Shown: positions 34,314-44,914 of the stretch, in pieces
Numbering within the stretch: the stretch's first letter is position 1
How the letters are laid out: each line of letters opens with the position of its first letter
Assembly (NCBI RefSeq): GCF_016907385.1
Contig: NZ_JAFBBU010000001.1
Location: forward strand, 1,116,001 to 1,180,000
Length of the DNA stretch: 64,000 nt
Source: Subtercola frigoramans
GTDB lineage: Bacteria; Actinomycetota; Actinomycetes; Actinomycetales; Microbacteriaceae
Direction: 5' to 3'
Program-made: the position numbers and the translations under genes
The notes under the pieces: model-generated
The model's database searches: none
Told to the model about the DNA's origin: nothing
The model's input: the letters and a program-made list of their open reading frames with translations, nothing else

Positions 34314-34838
34314 TCACCGTTCCGAGACGGCGGGCGGAACGAGCGGGAGTTCGTAGTGGCGGTACGTCGAGTCGGGCATCCAGCCATCGGCCTCGTAGAG
34401 CGCCTGCGCCTCGGTGTTGCTCCACGCAGTGGAGAGCTCGAGTCGGCTGGCGCCTGCCGCGCGGCCGTGCCGTTCTGCTGCGGCAAGGAGCGCACGGGCA
34501 ACCCCGAGCCGACGCGCTGACGGGTCGACGAAGAGGTCGTAGAGCACGAAGATGCGGGAGAGATCGAGTGAGCAGAACGAGGGGTAGAGCTGGCTGAAGC
34601 CGACCGGCCTGCCCCCATTCACGGCGAGCAGCACCACGGACTCGTCACCGCAAATTCGAGCCTCGAGGTAGTCGCGTGCTGCTCCGAGGCTTGCAGGATG
34701 CCCGTAGAACTGCCGATACGCGTCGAAGAGTACTGCCAGCGCATCGAGCTCGGCGAGGGTGGCCGTGACGACATGCAGGCCCGTTTGAGCACCGGTGCCG
34801 GGATCGTTCGGACTCGACTTCTGCTCGCTGCGCGTCAC
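34314..34838 (-). CDS. GNAT-family N-acetyltransferase
   Basis: A 174-residue GNAT protein with the beta-4 strand IFVLYDLFVDPSARRLGVAR, whose R-x-x-G-x-A loop binds acetyl-CoA, and the ending TEAQALYEADGWMPDSTYRH. FDAYRQFYGHPASLGAARD is the substrate-side helix. Its start overlaps the stop of the upstream nitroreductase gene by four bases, so it is the second gene of that operon. Substrate unknown. Confidence 0.85.
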   Translation of the reverse strand: MTRSEQKSSPNDPGTGAQTGLHVVTATLAELDALAVLFDAYRQFYGHPASLGAARDYLEARICGDESVVLLAVNGGRPVGFSQLYPSFCSLDLSRIFVLYDLFVDPSARRLGVARALLAAAERHGRAAGASRLELSTAWSNTEAQALYEADGWMPDSTYRHYELPLVPPAVSER

Positions 34839-35416
34839 GAGAGCACCGTCACATGATCGGCCGCATCGATGAGGGTTCGACGAGCGCCCCTCTCACCAAC
34901 GGGTCTCTCACCAACGGGTCTCTCACCAACGGGTCTCTCACCAACATAGAGCCAGCCGAGCAGCTCTTCATTCGCCTGCAGCTCGTGCACGCGCCGCACC
35001 GGCCCGGTGCGGGTGAAGGGGCCGGTTCTCCAGATCACACCCCACCCTGCTTCGTCGAGCAGCAGTGAAAGCGCGTGCGTGACGCCGGCGGCCACCGCAT
35101 CCTGCTCCCAGGTCGTGACCTTCTCGCTCTGCTTGTGGGCCGCCACAATGGCGATCAGCAGGGGCGCCCGCTCGGCCTTGGAGATGAACCCGGCCCGTTC
35201 GAGGTCGCTGGACGCCCCTGAACCCTCGGCGAGAGCGCTGCCAAGACGGGCCCGGGCACCGCCACGGATTTCGATGAACCGCCAGGGCCGCAGCGAACCG
35301 TGGTCGGCGACGGTCCCGGCTGCCTCGACGAGGCGTAATATCTCGTCGTGGTCAGGGGCAGACCCCCCGACCCGCGAGTAGGAGCGTCGCTGCTTCATGC
35401 TGGTGAAGGCCGACAT
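34835..35416 (-). CDS. Nitroreductase-family flavoprotein with internal repeats
   Basis: A 193-residue protein. KQRRSYSRVGG near the N-terminus and AAGTVADHGSLRPWRFIEIR are the FMN-binding segments of small nitroreductases, and LLDEAGWGVIWRTGPFTR is the family mid-segment. Near the C-terminus a VGERP motif is repeated four times, encoded by 15-base direct repeats. GGAG lies seven bases before the ATG at 35416; an internal ATG at 35398 is an alternative. Substrate and electron donor are unknown. Confidence 0.83.
   Translation of the reverse strand: MSAFTSMKQRRSYSRVGGSAPDHDEILRLVEAAGTVADHGSLRPWRFIEIRGGARARLGSALAEGSGASSDLERAGFISKAERAPLLIAIVAAHKQSEKVTTWEQDAVAAGVTHALSLLLDEAGWGVIWRTGPFTRTGPVRRVHELQANEELLGWLYVGERPVGERPVGERPVGERGARRTLIDAADHVTVLS
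34888..34945. repeat. 15-bp tandem repeat inside the nitroreductase gene
   Basis: GGGTCTCTCACCAAC is repeated three times after a partial first copy (34888-34900). Because the unit is 15 bases, gain or loss of a copy changes the protein by five residues without a frameshift. Confidence 0.9.
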
Positions 35417-35507
35417 CGACGCGCTCCTCTTCATACTTGGCGTGTAGCTGAATGCTGTTGCGTTCGATCGCGGTGCACCTGCGTACACCCGCGGATCCTG
35501 CCCGGTC

Positions 35508-35912
35508 TCAGGCCGACTCGTCGAACGACAGCGAAACCGAGTTCATGCAGAACCGGTCTCCCGTCGGCGTCTGGGGGGCATCGTCGAAGAGGTGGCCGAG
35601 GTGTGACCCGCAATTGGAGCACCGAACCTCTGTGCGCAGCATTCCCAGGCTCCGGTCTTCGATCAGTTCGACCGCGTCGGATTCCTTCGGTGCGTAGAAG
35701 CTGGGCCATCCGCAGTGCGAGTCGAACTTCGTGTCGCTTCGAAATAGCTCCTGCCCGCACGCCTTGCAGCGGTAGACCCCTTCACGTTTCTCGTCGAGCA
35801 ACTCACCCGTCCACGGGCGCTCGGTCGCCGCCTGCCGCAGCACGGCGAACTCCTCGGCACTGAGCTCGTTCTTCCACTCATCGGTCGTCTTCGAAACTTC
35901 GTACTCTGTCAT
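35508..35912 (-). CDS. msrB: Peptide methionine-R-sulfoxide reductase MsrB
   Basis: A 134-residue enzyme. Two zinc-binding pairs, CKAC and CSNC, flank the conserved FDSHCGWPSF; the catalytic Cys is in RFCMNSVSLSF near residue 120. It reduces methionine-R-sulfoxide in proteins using thioredoxin. GGAGAGG lies about six bases upstream of the ATG. Complete, usual length. Confidence 0.95.
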   Translation of the reverse strand: MTEYEVSKTTDEWKNELSAEEFAVLRQAATERPWTGELLDEKREGVYRCKACGQELFRSDTKFDSHCGWPSFYAPKESDAVELIEDRSLGMLRTEVRCSNCGSHLGHLFDDAPQTPTGDRFCMNSVSLSFDESA

Positions 35913-35958
35913 GGTGTCCTCTCCAAACGCCTTCCATCATCACAGTAAACTCGAGCGC

Positions 35959-36426
35959 GTGCCTGACCATTCCATCATCCAGAAGACGTGGAGCGAGCTC
36001 ACAACCGACGAGTTGTACGCCATCCTGCGACTTCGAACCGACGTCTTCTACGTCGAACAGAAGGTCGACGAATCAGAATTGGATGATCGGGACAGGGAAC
36101 CCGCAACCAAGCATGTGTGGATCGCCGACGCCGACAGGGTCGTCGCCTACCTCCGGGTGATCGAAGACGCCACTCCCGAGTACCTCGACGCCACGAGGCT
36201 CATCGGCCGTGTCGTCGTGGCGCCGGCCTTCCGCGGGCGGGGGCTCGCCCAGCGCCTGCTCACCGATGTGATCGGCCAGTTCGGCCATGAGGCACTGTTG
36301 CTCCACTCCCAGAGTTACATTGCGCCCCTCTACGCAGGCTTCGGCTTCGAACGATTCGGCGAAGACTACGACGAAGCAGGAATCGTGCACACCTCCATGT
36401 ACCGGGCAGGTCGCTCCGGTTCCTGA
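35959..36426 (+). CDS. ElaA-type GNAT acetyltransferase
   Basis: A 155-residue protein of the ElaA subgroup: LYAILRLRTDVFYVEQ at the N-terminus, the acetyl-CoA loop RGRGLAQRLLTDVIG, and LLHSQSYIAPLYAGFGFERF at the end, a signature of the group. TAAACT (35946-35951) lies seven bases before the GTG start, which is why this start was preferred over more upstream options. Substrate unknown. Divergent from msrB. Confidence 0.87.
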   Translation: MPDHSIIQKTWSELTTDELYAILRLRTDVFYVEQKVDESELDDRDREPATKHVWIADADRVVAYLRVIEDATPEYLDATRLIGRVVVAPAFRGRGLAQRLLTDVIGQFGHEALLLHSQSYIAPLYAGFGFERFGEDYDEAGIVHTSMYRAGRSGS

Positions 36427-36541
36427 GGCCGCCGGGTCGTTCGCTGGGCGTGTACACACCGGATGCCAAGCGGCCGCGCTCTAGAATGAGCCATCGCAGG
36501 CAGTCGCAAGCCAGTCGAGTCGAGAGAGGTGGCGCGCGGTT

Positions 36542-36799
36542 ATGGATTCGATCCTCAGTGACCGTGACCGCCGGATTCTCGAATTCGAGCGAGTCTGGTG
36601 GCAGCACTCCGGCGCGAAGGAGCAGGCCGTTCGCGATGAATTCGGTCTCTCACCGACCCGCTATTACCAGATTGTCGCGGCGCTCACAGATTCTTCGGCA
36701 GCCCTGACCTTTGATCCCATGCTCATCAAACGACTCCAGCGCGTGAGAGACACCCGAATGGCAGCCCGGTCGGCTCGCCTGCTCTCGCCTGGCGAATAA
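36542..36799 (+). CDS. DUF3263 protein
   Basis: An 85-residue protein of the actinobacterial DUF3263 family: LSDRDRRILEFERVWWQHSG followed by RDEFGLSPTRYYQIV, which looks like a helix-turn-helix. It is upstream of the LytR C-terminal-domain gene and, further on, groEL, the same neighbourhood as mycobacterial Rv0430-Rv0431. A DNA-binding role is plausible but unproved. Confidence 0.88.
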   Translation: MDSILSDRDRRILEFERVWWQHSGAKEQAVRDEFGLSPTRYYQIVAALTDSSAALTFDPMLIKRLQRVRDTRMAARSARLLSPGE

Positions 36800-36820
36800 G
36801 AACGGCAGCCCCACCCTTCC

Positions 36821-37369
36821 ATGGCTTCAGAACCACGCGATTCGTTCGACCGAATTCCTGCAGACGGCATCCGCAGGGGTGTGCACCGCGGACCCCGGCC
36901 CAAGGGCCGTGGATGGGTGACGTTCGCCTGGGCCGCCCTGGCAACCGGGCTGCTCGTCGGCCTCGGGGTCGTCGGCCTGTTCGTTGTGAACAACGGGATC
37001 CAGTTCACCAGCGGTGGCACCAGTGCGGGCGGCTCCTCGACTGTCGCCGCCGACACGCCTGTGCCCACCCCCACCGCGACGCCCACTATAGACCCGAAGC
37101 TCACGGTGACCATCCTGAACGGTGCAGGGGTCGAAGGGCTCGCGACGCGAGCCGGCACGCGGGCGACGGCCGATGGATGGTCGGTGGGAGCCGAGGCGAA
37201 CGCGAGCGCCTCCGATGTGGCCACGTCGACGGTCTATTACGCGAAGGCAGAGAACGAGGGCGCGGCCAAGGGCCTGGCTGCAACACTTGGTGGAATAGCT
37301 GTGGCGCAGTCCGACCAGTTTGCCGGCGCGGATCTCACTGCTGTTCTCGGCGCCGACTACACCGAATAG
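36821..37369 (+). CDS. LytR C-terminal domain membrane protein
   Basis: A 182-residue protein with a short cytoplasmic N-terminus, one transmembrane helix (WAALATGLLVGLGVVGLFVV, about residues 32-54), a Ser/Thr/Pro linker, and a LytR_C domain (TVTILNGAGVEGLATRAGTR onward). Such domains occur in cell-wall polymer ligases and in stand-alone partner proteins like this one. It follows the DUF3263 gene by 21 bases, so the two are probably one transcript. Confidence 0.87.
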   Translation: MASEPRDSFDRIPADGIRRGVHRGPRPKGRGWVTFAWAALATGLLVGLGVVGLFVVNNGIQFTSGGTSAGGSSTVAADTPVPTPTATPTIDPKLTVTILNGAGVEGLATRAGTRATADGWSVGAEANASASDVATSTVYYAKAENEGAAKGLAATLGGIAVAQSDQFAGADLTAVLGADYTE

Positions 37370-37529
37370 CCCGGATACCCCTTCTGCGGGGGTGCCGTAT
37401 TTCGTGCGTGTTTAATTCTTGTTGAATTGTCGTCACGTGATCGCGATTTCGCCGAATGCACCGTTTTACTTGTGAAACGGATCATTTCGCCCGAAATGAT
37501 GGTGAGCAACACAGCAACTGGGAGTAACA

Positions 37530-37733
37530 ATGGCGAACGGAACCGTCAAGTGGTTCAACGCTGAAAAAGGCTACGGCTTTATCACGGTGGAAGGGGGCGG
37601 ACAGGATGTGTTCGTTCACTACTCCGCGATCGACATGGGGGGATACAAGGTTCTCGAAGAGGGCCAGCAGGTGATCTTCGAAGTGGGAACGGGGTCGAAG
37701 GGTCCGCAGGCCGAGTCGGTACGCCTGGCGTGA
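37530..37733 (+). CDS. cspA: Cold-shock protein CspA-type
   Basis: A 67-residue cold-shock domain with the RNA-binding motifs [12 protein letters not shown] and VFVHYSAI. It binds single-stranded nucleic acid and melts RNA structure. The 5' region (about 37400-37529) is AT-richer than its surroundings and long, as for cold-regulated leaders. A GGGAG lies about seven bases before the ATG. Confidence 0.96.
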   Translation: MANGTVKWFNAEKGYGFITVEGGGQDVFVHYSAIDMGGYKVLEEGQQVIFEVGTGSKGPQAESVRLA

Positions 37734-37756
37734 CTTCGAAATCTCACGTGATCGTT

Positions 37757-37786
37757 GGTTGAGTAGCGCACAGCGCTATCGAAACC
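37757..37786. repeat. Palindromic repetitive element, single short copy
   Basis: GGTTGAGTAG (37757) through ATCGAAACC (37786) with an internal AGCGC..GCGCT hairpin. Short form of the family seen at 12769, 19116 and 21995, lying between cspA and groEL. Confidence 0.65.
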
Positions 37787-37806
37787 GTCGTCCTTCTGGG
37801 GTGTCA

Positions 37807-37833
37807 CTTGCACTCGGCCCTGTCGAGTGCCAG
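37807..37833 (+). promoter_or_regulatory. CIRCE-type HrcA operator 1 upstream of groEL
   Basis: CTTGCACTC, nine bases, GAGTGCCAG. The arms match the CIRCE inverted repeat except for the outermost bases. Confidence 0.8.
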
Positions 37834-37841
37834 TATTGGTC

Positions 37842-37868
37842 TTAGCACTCGCACTACCTGAGTGCTAG
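37842..37868 (+). promoter_or_regulatory. CIRCE-type HrcA operator 2 upstream of groEL
   Basis: TTAGCACTC, nine bases, GAGTGCTAG: one base from the perfect CIRCE consensus. It lies 47-73 bases before the groEL start and should block transcription when HrcA is bound. Confidence 0.92.
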
Positions 37869-37878
37869 ACCTTTATGA

Positions 37879-39534
<1,656 letters not shown>

Positions 39535-39543
39535 TTTAGCTGC

Positions 39544-39578
39544 GAAAAGCGGGTCGGCCTTCGGGCCGGCCCGCTTTT
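39544..39578 (+). terminator. Rho-independent terminator after groEL
   Basis: AAAAGCGGGTCGGCC, loop TTCG, GGCCGGCCCGCTTTT: a long GC-rich stem flanked by A and T runs. Confidence 0.92.
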
Positions 39579-40001
39579 CTATGCGCCGCCGCCCCGGCGG
39601 CGCATGCTGGGAGAACTTTGCGGTTCCGTCGTTGTTTCCCCGGGCGACAAAGGAAGCGACGTACACGCCGCCGCTTCCTTTCGACCTCGCTCTGCAGCCT
39701 TCCATTCTGCGCCGCATCCGAATCGACCTCGCCCCGCATCGGGGAATGTGGCGGGGTGCTTGCCTGGGGGCGGGGGAGCGGGTAGGTTGGAGCACCGCGG
39801 CAGTTGCCGTACAGATTGACAGAGATTCAGAAATGAAAGGGGAGGTGAGCCCGATGATTGCACAGAGAGACATCGCGAAGCGAGCAGCTATGACTGCAGC
39901 TCACACGGCGCTTCCCCTGGGACACCTGCCCGCACACTAGCGGCCATCGTCGCACTGGGAAGCGCCTCCAACGTTCACATTTCTTCTGGAGGAAGTTTCT
40001 C
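39579..40001 (+). other. Long region before the 40002 gene with one possible leader frame
   Basis: No clear gene fills this 423-base stretch. A 28-codon frame at 39854-39940 (MIAQRDIAKRAAMTAAHT) has GGGGAGG about eleven bases upstream of its ATG and could be a leader peptide. GGAGGAAG at 39988-39995 is the ribosome site of the next gene. Nothing else was recognised. Confidence 0.4.
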
Positions 40002-40571
40002 GTGTTCAGACAATCTCTTCGTGCTGACGATTCGTCGGTACTGCAATTTTTTCATACCGGCCTAGATGGCTCAGCGCATATGAGCGCAGAAGCGTACGGT
40101 CGCGGCCTGGCGACGGGTGAATTCCGTCGCGATTGGACGTGGCTGGCGTTGCTCGATGACGCCATTGTCGCCAGCGCCGTGTGGTGGGGGCCGGCGTTCG
40201 CCGTGCATCCTGTCGAGCTCCGCTGCCTGCTGGTTCACCCCGACATACCCCATCCCGAGGTCTGGGGCGCTGCGCTGATCCGATCGGGCAACCGCTCGTT
40301 CTCGGCAGCGGGAGCGCTCTTCGTGCCTGAGGTGGTGAACGAGACCCTGGGTGGCGTCGTGGGTGAAGTCGTGATCGACGACACGGCGACATCGTGGCGA
40401 GCTGCGGCCTATCGCGACGCCGGGGTCATCGTCGCAGACCGTTCTACAGGCGAAGACGGACGCGGTTCAGCACGCTCCACTGACGGATCGACGGTTCGGC
40501 AGTCAGTGGGGCAGGGTGCTGTCGGATCGGCGGTTGCCGGGCCCACTGGCCGGGTTTCGCTCAGGCGATAG
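40002..40571 (+). CDS. Hypothetical protein, possibly a truncated GNAT-like fold
   Basis: A 189-residue soluble protein from a GTG with GGAGG nine bases upstream. Residues about 25-120 (WTWLALLDDAIVASAVWWGP, VELRCLLVHPDI) faintly resemble the start of an acetyltransferase, but the acetyl-CoA loop is absent. The C-terminal 50 residues are low-complexity Gly/Ser/Val. The end overlaps the convergent kinase gene by 11 bases. Confidence 0.5.
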   Translation: MFRQSLRADDSSVLQFFHTGLDGSAHMSAEAYGRGLATGEFRRDWTWLALLDDAIVASAVWWGPAFAVHPVELRCLLVHPDIPHPEVWGAALIRSGNRSFSAAGALFVPEVVNETLGGVVGEVVIDDTATSWRAAAYRDAGVIVADRSTGEDGRGSARSTDGSTVRQSVGQGAVGSAVAGPTGRVSLRR

Positions 40572-42342
40572 CTGCTGCTGTGCCCGGAGCAGAGGAGACG
40601 ACGATCGGGGCCAGGGGCAGGGTGACGCGGAATGTTGCGCCGCCTCCCGTGGTCTCGACGGCCTCAACGGTGCCGTGGTGGGCCGCGATGATCGATGACA
40701 CGATGGCGAGCCCGAGGCCGCTTCCTCCCGTCTCGCGGGTGCGGGAGGAGTCCGCACGCCAGAAGCGCTGGAAGATCTTCTCGCGAATCTGCGACGGGAT
40801 TCCCTCGCCGTGGTCGATGACGTCGAGAATGGCCACGCGGCGAGCCTCGTCGACCTGGATCGACACCTCGATCGGGCTGTCTGACGGGGTGAATCGCAGA
40901 GCGTTGCCGATGAGATTCGCAACGACCTGCCGGATCTTGTTCTCGTCTGCCATGACTATCGGTGCGACCCCGCCGCGGTCCTCGGAATCGATGCTCGAGA
41001 GCGCGACGTCAGCGGGCACCAGCTCGACGGGAGCGCCCGTCTTCGGGTCGACAGGCGCAACCGCTCCGGTGCGGGGCCGGCGCCTGAGTCGTGCAAGAGT
41101 CGCGCCCGCGAATCCGATCGGCCCGGTGAGGTTGCTGGCCTTGTCGTCGGAGCCTGGCAGTGAGTTCGGCCCCGCGAGTGCCGCGTCGCCCGAATCACCG
41201 AGCGGTGGGTTCGTTGCAGAGTCGACCGCCGGCACGAAGCTCACCGGCTGCGACGAACGGGGCAGGATGATCGACACGACACGTTCGGGGCTGGAGGCCC
41301 GGGCATCCAACGCGGCGTCGACAGCGATCGGTACGAGGTCGATGCGCTCGAGGTTCATTGGCCGGGTCTCGTCGAGGCGGGCGAGTTCGAGAAGGTCTTC
41401 GACGAGCGCGCCCATGCGGATCGCCTCCTTCTCGATGCGGTCCATCGCCTTGGCGACCTCTTCGGGGGTCTGGAGCGCACCCATGCGGTAGAGCTCGGCA
41501 TACCCCCGAACAGACACCAGGGGAGTGCGCAGCTCATGGCTGGCATCGCCGACGAAGCGCCTCATCTGGTCGATGGTCTTCGCCCTGTCGGTGAAGGCCG
41601 TGTCGATACGGCTCAGCATGGTGTTGAGCGAACGGTTGAGTCGGCCGACCTCGGTGTTCGGGGTGTCACCAGCCATACGCTGGCTGAAGTCTCCGTTGGC
41701 GATCTCGGCGGCGGTCTTCTCGACGGCACGCAGGGGAGTGAAGGTGCTGCTCACCAGGAGCCGGGTGAGCATGGCGCCGAGCACGACCACGCCGACCCCA
41801 AAGGCGAGAAAGATCGAGAGGTACGTGGTGGTGACGCTGTCGGTCTTCTCCAGCGACGAAGCAATGACGAGGGTGCCGTAGCTGCCGTCCTGCAGGCCCA
41901 CTGTGCGCACGGCGGCGTGCCACTCGGTCTTGCCGCCCGTGGACGAGAGGATGAAGACGGGGGACTGTGCCTGGGCATCCAGGGATGGTGTCGTGGGCAG
42001 ACCGGTTACAGAAGGCTCTTCCGACGCGGGCTGCGAGCCCCAGTTGTTCACGGTGACGGAGCCGTTGGGCCCGATCAGGGCGACGTAGTATTCCTTCGGT
42101 GCCGACTCGACGTCATCGAGCTTGAACAGCAGGGCGCTCGCCCCGGAGCCGAGGAAGGGCGAGATGTCGGTGTAGGCACCGCGCAACTGCGAATCCACCT
42201 GGTTCAGGAGGTACGACCTCAGCACGGTCATCGTTCCGATGCCGGCGATGATGAGCCCGAACGTCAGCATCAGCACTGTCACACCGGTGATCTTGGTGCG
42301 CAGTGAGATCGAGTTCCAGAACGTGGAGGGAGTGACGGCCAT
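40561..42342 (-). CDS. Sensor histidine kinase with an insertion in the ATPase domain
   Basis: A 593-residue kinase. Two transmembrane helices (about residues 17-39 and 176-198) flank an extracellular sensor domain. A HAMP domain, the H-box FVGDASHELRTPLVSVRGYA and the ATPase motifs LIGNALRFTPSD and GGSGLGLAIVSSI follow. Unusually, about 100 residues rich in Pro, Gly and Ala (SVVLP..VALSSIDSED zone) separate the first part of the ATPase domain from its N-box. The partner regulator is the upstream gene. It resembles the PhoR/TcrY group; the signal is unknown. Confidence 0.87.
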   Translation of the reverse strand: MAVTPSTFWNSISLRTKITGVTVLMLTFGLIIAGIGTMTVLRSYLLNQVDSQLRGAYTDISPFLGSGASALLFKLDDVESAPKEYYVALIGPNGSVTVNNWGSQPASEEPSVTGLPTTPSLDAQAQSPVFILSSTGGKTEWHAAVRTVGLQDGSYGTLVIASSLEKTDSVTTTYLSIFLAFGVGVVVLGAMLTRLLVSSTFTPLRAVEKTAAEIANGDFSQRMAGDTPNTEVGRLNRSLNTMLSRIDTAFTDRAKTIDQMRRFVGDASHELRTPLVSVRGYAELYRMGALQTPEEVAKAMDRIEKEAIRMGALVEDLLELARLDETRPMNLERIDLVPIAVDAALDARASSPERVVSIILPRSSQPVSFVPAVDSATNPPLGDSGDAALAGPNSLPGSDDKASNLTGPIGFAGATLARLRRRPRTGAVAPVDPKTGAPVELVPADVALSSIDSEDRGGVAPIVMADENKIRQVVANLIGNALRFTPSDSPIEVSIQVDEARRVAILDVIDHGEGIPSQIREKIFQRFWRADSSRTRETGGSGLGLAIVSSIIAAHHGTVEAVETTGGGATFRVTLPLAPIVVSSAPGTAAAIA

Positions 42343-42488
42343 GAGTGCCTAACAGATTACGCGGTGGTCGCTGTGGAGATGATGTGCCCCGCCTGTTGTG
42401 TCCCGCCGAGTCGTGTGACGCACGAGCCAGGAGACCACTTGGTCGGGAAGTCATCACGAACCCGGCGCCCACCGGGCGCGGCATGAAC

Positions 42489-43178
42489 TCAGGCCTTGCT
42501 GACCTTCAGCATGTAGCCGAAACCGCGCTTGGTCTGGATCAACGACTCCTCGGAGTACTGGTCGAGCTTGCGGCGAAGGTACGAGATGTACGACTCGACG
42601 ATGCCGGCATCACCGTTGAAGTCGTACTCCCACACGTGGTCGAGGATCTGGGCCTTCGAGAGCACCCGGTTGGGGTTCAGCATGAGGTAGCGCAGCAGCT
42701 TGAACTCGGTCGGGCTCAGCTCGATCGCGGTGTCGGCCACGAACACCTCGTGCGTGTCCTGGTCCATGGTGAGCTCACCGGCACGGATGATCGCATCTTC
42801 GTCGGCCTGCATGGTGCGACGCAGAATCGCCTTGATGCGGGCCACGATCTCGTCGAGGCTGAAGGGCTTGGTGACGTAGTCGTCGCCGCCCACGGTGAGA
42901 CCAGTGATCTTGTCTTCGGTGTCGTCTTTGGCCGTCAGAAAGAGAATGGGCGCGGTGTATCCGGCGGCACGGAGGCGTTTGGTGACGCCGAAGCCGTTCA
43001 TGTCGGGCAGCATGACGTCGAGGATGATCAGGTCTGGCTCTTCTTCGAGCACTGCTGAAATGGTCTGGGCTCCGTTGCTGACGGCTCGAACCGCGAAGCC
43101 GGCGAAGCGCAGGCTGGTGGTGAGCAGGTCGCGGATGTTCGGCTCGTCGTCGACAATGAGAATGCGTGGTCCGGTCAT
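42489..43178 (-). CDS. OmpR/PhoP-type response regulator
   Basis: A 229-residue regulator. Acidic pair in RILIVDDEPNIRDLL, phosphoacceptor Asp in LIILDVMLPDMNGFG and Lys in DDYVTKPFSLDEIVAR; the winged helix has LSPTEFKLLRYLMLNPNRVL and VWEYDFNGDAGIVESYISYL. It resembles mycobacterial PhoP/TcrX. The kinase gene follows 146 bases downstream on the same strand. Targets cannot be inferred. Confidence 0.9.
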   Translation of the reverse strand: MTGPRILIVDDEPNIRDLLTTSLRFAGFAVRAVSNGAQTISAVLEEEPDLIILDVMLPDMNGFGVTKRLRAAGYTAPILFLTAKDDTEDKITGLTVGGDDYVTKPFSLDEIVARIKAILRRTMQADEDAIIRAGELTMDQDTHEVFVADTAIELSPTEFKLLRYLMLNPNRVLSKAQILDHVWEYDFNGDAGIVESYISYLRRKLDQYSEESLIQTKRGFGYMLKVSKA

Positions 43179-43256
43179 GCCTCTATTATCTGCAGGTACG
43201 CTGAATGCTTCCTGTGAGAATCGTCAATCGATCGACGCCGCCATGACGCGGACAGG

Positions 43257-44903
43257 TCAAGCGTCGGTCAGCAGTTGCTGGGCATCCAGAATCGTGTAGC
43301 TGTAGCCCTGTTCGGCGAGGAACCGCTGGCGGTTCTGGGCGAAATCCTGGTCGACGGTGTCGCGGGCCACCAGCGTGTAGAAGTTCGCAGAAAGCCCTGA
43401 CTCCTTCGGTCGGAGCAGTCGACCGAGACGCTGGGCCTCCTCCTGCCGCGACCCGAATGAGCCGGAGACCTGGATCGCCACGGTCGCCTCGGGCAGATCG
43501 ACCGAGAAGTTGGCGACCTTGCTGACGACGAGAATGGGCTCGTCGCCGTCTCGGAAGGCCTGGTAGAGGCGCTCTCGTTCGACGATCGGCGTCGAGCCGG
43601 TGAGTTCGGGCACACCGAGTTCCGCGGCGAGTGTATCGAGCTGGTCGAGGTATTGGCCGATGACGAGGATGCGCTCGCCGTCGTGTTTCGCGACGAGCTG
43701 TTTCACGACGTCGAGTTTGGCGGGTGCCGTCGCGGCGAGTCGGTACCGCTCATCATCGGAGGCGGCGGCGTAGATCAGCCTGTCGGTCTGGGGCAGGTCG
43801 ATGCGCACCTCGAAGCACTCAGCAGGGGAGATGAATCCCTGTGCCTCGATCTCCTTCCAGGGCGCGTCAAAGCGTTTCGGCCCGATCAGGCTGAAGACGT
43901 CGCCCTCCCGGCCGTCTTCACGGACAAGGGTGGCTGTGAGGCCGAGTCGGCGCCGGGCCTGCAGCTCGGCCGTCAGCTTGAACACCGGTGCAGGCAGGAG
44001 GTGGACCTCGTCGTAGACGACCAGCCCCCAGTCGAGGGCATCGAGAAGCTCCAGGTGCGCATAGGCGCCCTTCCGCTTGGCGGTGAGAATCTGGTAGGTC
44101 GCGATGGTCACAGGTTTGACCTCTTTGACCTGGCCGGAGTACTCGCCGATCTCGTCTTCGGTCAGTGAGGTGCGCTTGAGTAGTTCTGAACGCCATTGGC
44201 GCGCAGAGACCGTGTTCGTCACGAGGATGAGCGTGTTGGTCTTCGCTGTGGCCATGGCGCCGGCCCCGACCAGCGTCTTGCCGGCGCCACAAGGAAGGAC
44301 CACGACGCCGGACCCGCGCTCGAAGAAGTTGTCGATGGCCTTCTGCTGGTAGTCGCGCAGGTGCCAGCCGTCTTCGGCGAGCGAGATCTCGTGGGGGGTG
44401 CCGGGGGTGTACCCGGCGAAGTCTTCGGCCGGCCACCCGAGCTTGGTGAGCTCCTGCTTCAGCTGCCCCCTGGCCCAGGGCTCGATCACGTAGGTGTCTG
44501 AAGCTAGCTTGGATGGCAGTAGTGGCGAGATGCGCTTGCCCTTGACGATCTCTGCAAGGACTGCCTCATCGGTGGAGCGGAGGGTGAGTACGCCGTCGGG
44601 CTGCCGTTCGATGACGAGGCGCCCATACCGGGCAACCGTCTCGGCGATGTCGATCGACACCGATTGGGGGATGGCGAACTTCGAGTAGCGCTCGAGGGTG
44701 CCGAGGATCTCTTCGGCAGTGTGGCCGGCAGCGCGGGCGTTCCAGAGGCCGAGTCGCGTGATGCGATAGGTGTGGATGTGCTCGGGAGCCCGTTCGAGCT
44801 CGGCGAAGACGGCCAGCTCGTGGCGGGCTGTGTCAGCGTTGGGGTGTGCCACTTCGAGCAGAACGGTGCGATCGCTTTGAACGATCAGGGGGCCATCGGG
44901 CAT
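43257..44903 (-). CDS. XPB/Ssl2-family DNA helicase
   Basis: A 548-residue SF2 helicase. Walker A LPCGAGKTLVGAG, DEAH-type box YDEVHLLPAPVF, motif III LGLTATLVREDGREGD and motif VI QEEAQRLGRLLRPKES are in order; the N-terminal damage-recognition domain (residues about 1-150) is of bacterial XPB type. It unwinds DNA 3' to 5' and is thought to help repair. The ATG at 44903 was chosen; an open frame extends far upstream but lies antisense-free over the next gene and is not coding. The helicase-associated gene upstream is its usual partner. Confidence 0.92.
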   Translation of the reverse strand: MPDGPLIVQSDRTVLLEVAHPNADTARHELAVFAELERAPEHIHTYRITRLGLWNARAAGHTAEEILGTLERYSKFAIPQSVSIDIAETVARYGRLVIERQPDGVLTLRSTDEAVLAEIVKGKRISPLLPSKLASDTYVIEPWARGQLKQELTKLGWPAEDFAGYTPGTPHEISLAEDGWHLRDYQQKAIDNFFERGSGVVVLPCGAGKTLVGAGAMATAKTNTLILVTNTVSARQWRSELLKRTSLTEDEIGEYSGQVKEVKPVTIATYQILTAKRKGAYAHLELLDALDWGLVVYDEVHLLPAPVFKLTAELQARRRLGLTATLVREDGREGDVFSLIGPKRFDAPWKEIEAQGFISPAECFEVRIDLPQTDRLIYAAASDDERYRLAATAPAKLDVVKQLVAKHDGERILVIGQYLDQLDTLAAELGVPELTGSTPIVERERLYQAFRDGDEPILVVSKVANFSVDLPEATVAIQVSGSFGSRQEEAQRLGRLLRPKESGLSANFYTLVARDTVDQDFAQNRQRFLAEQGYSYTILDAQQLLTDA

Positions 44904-44914
44904 AGCTGTCAAGT

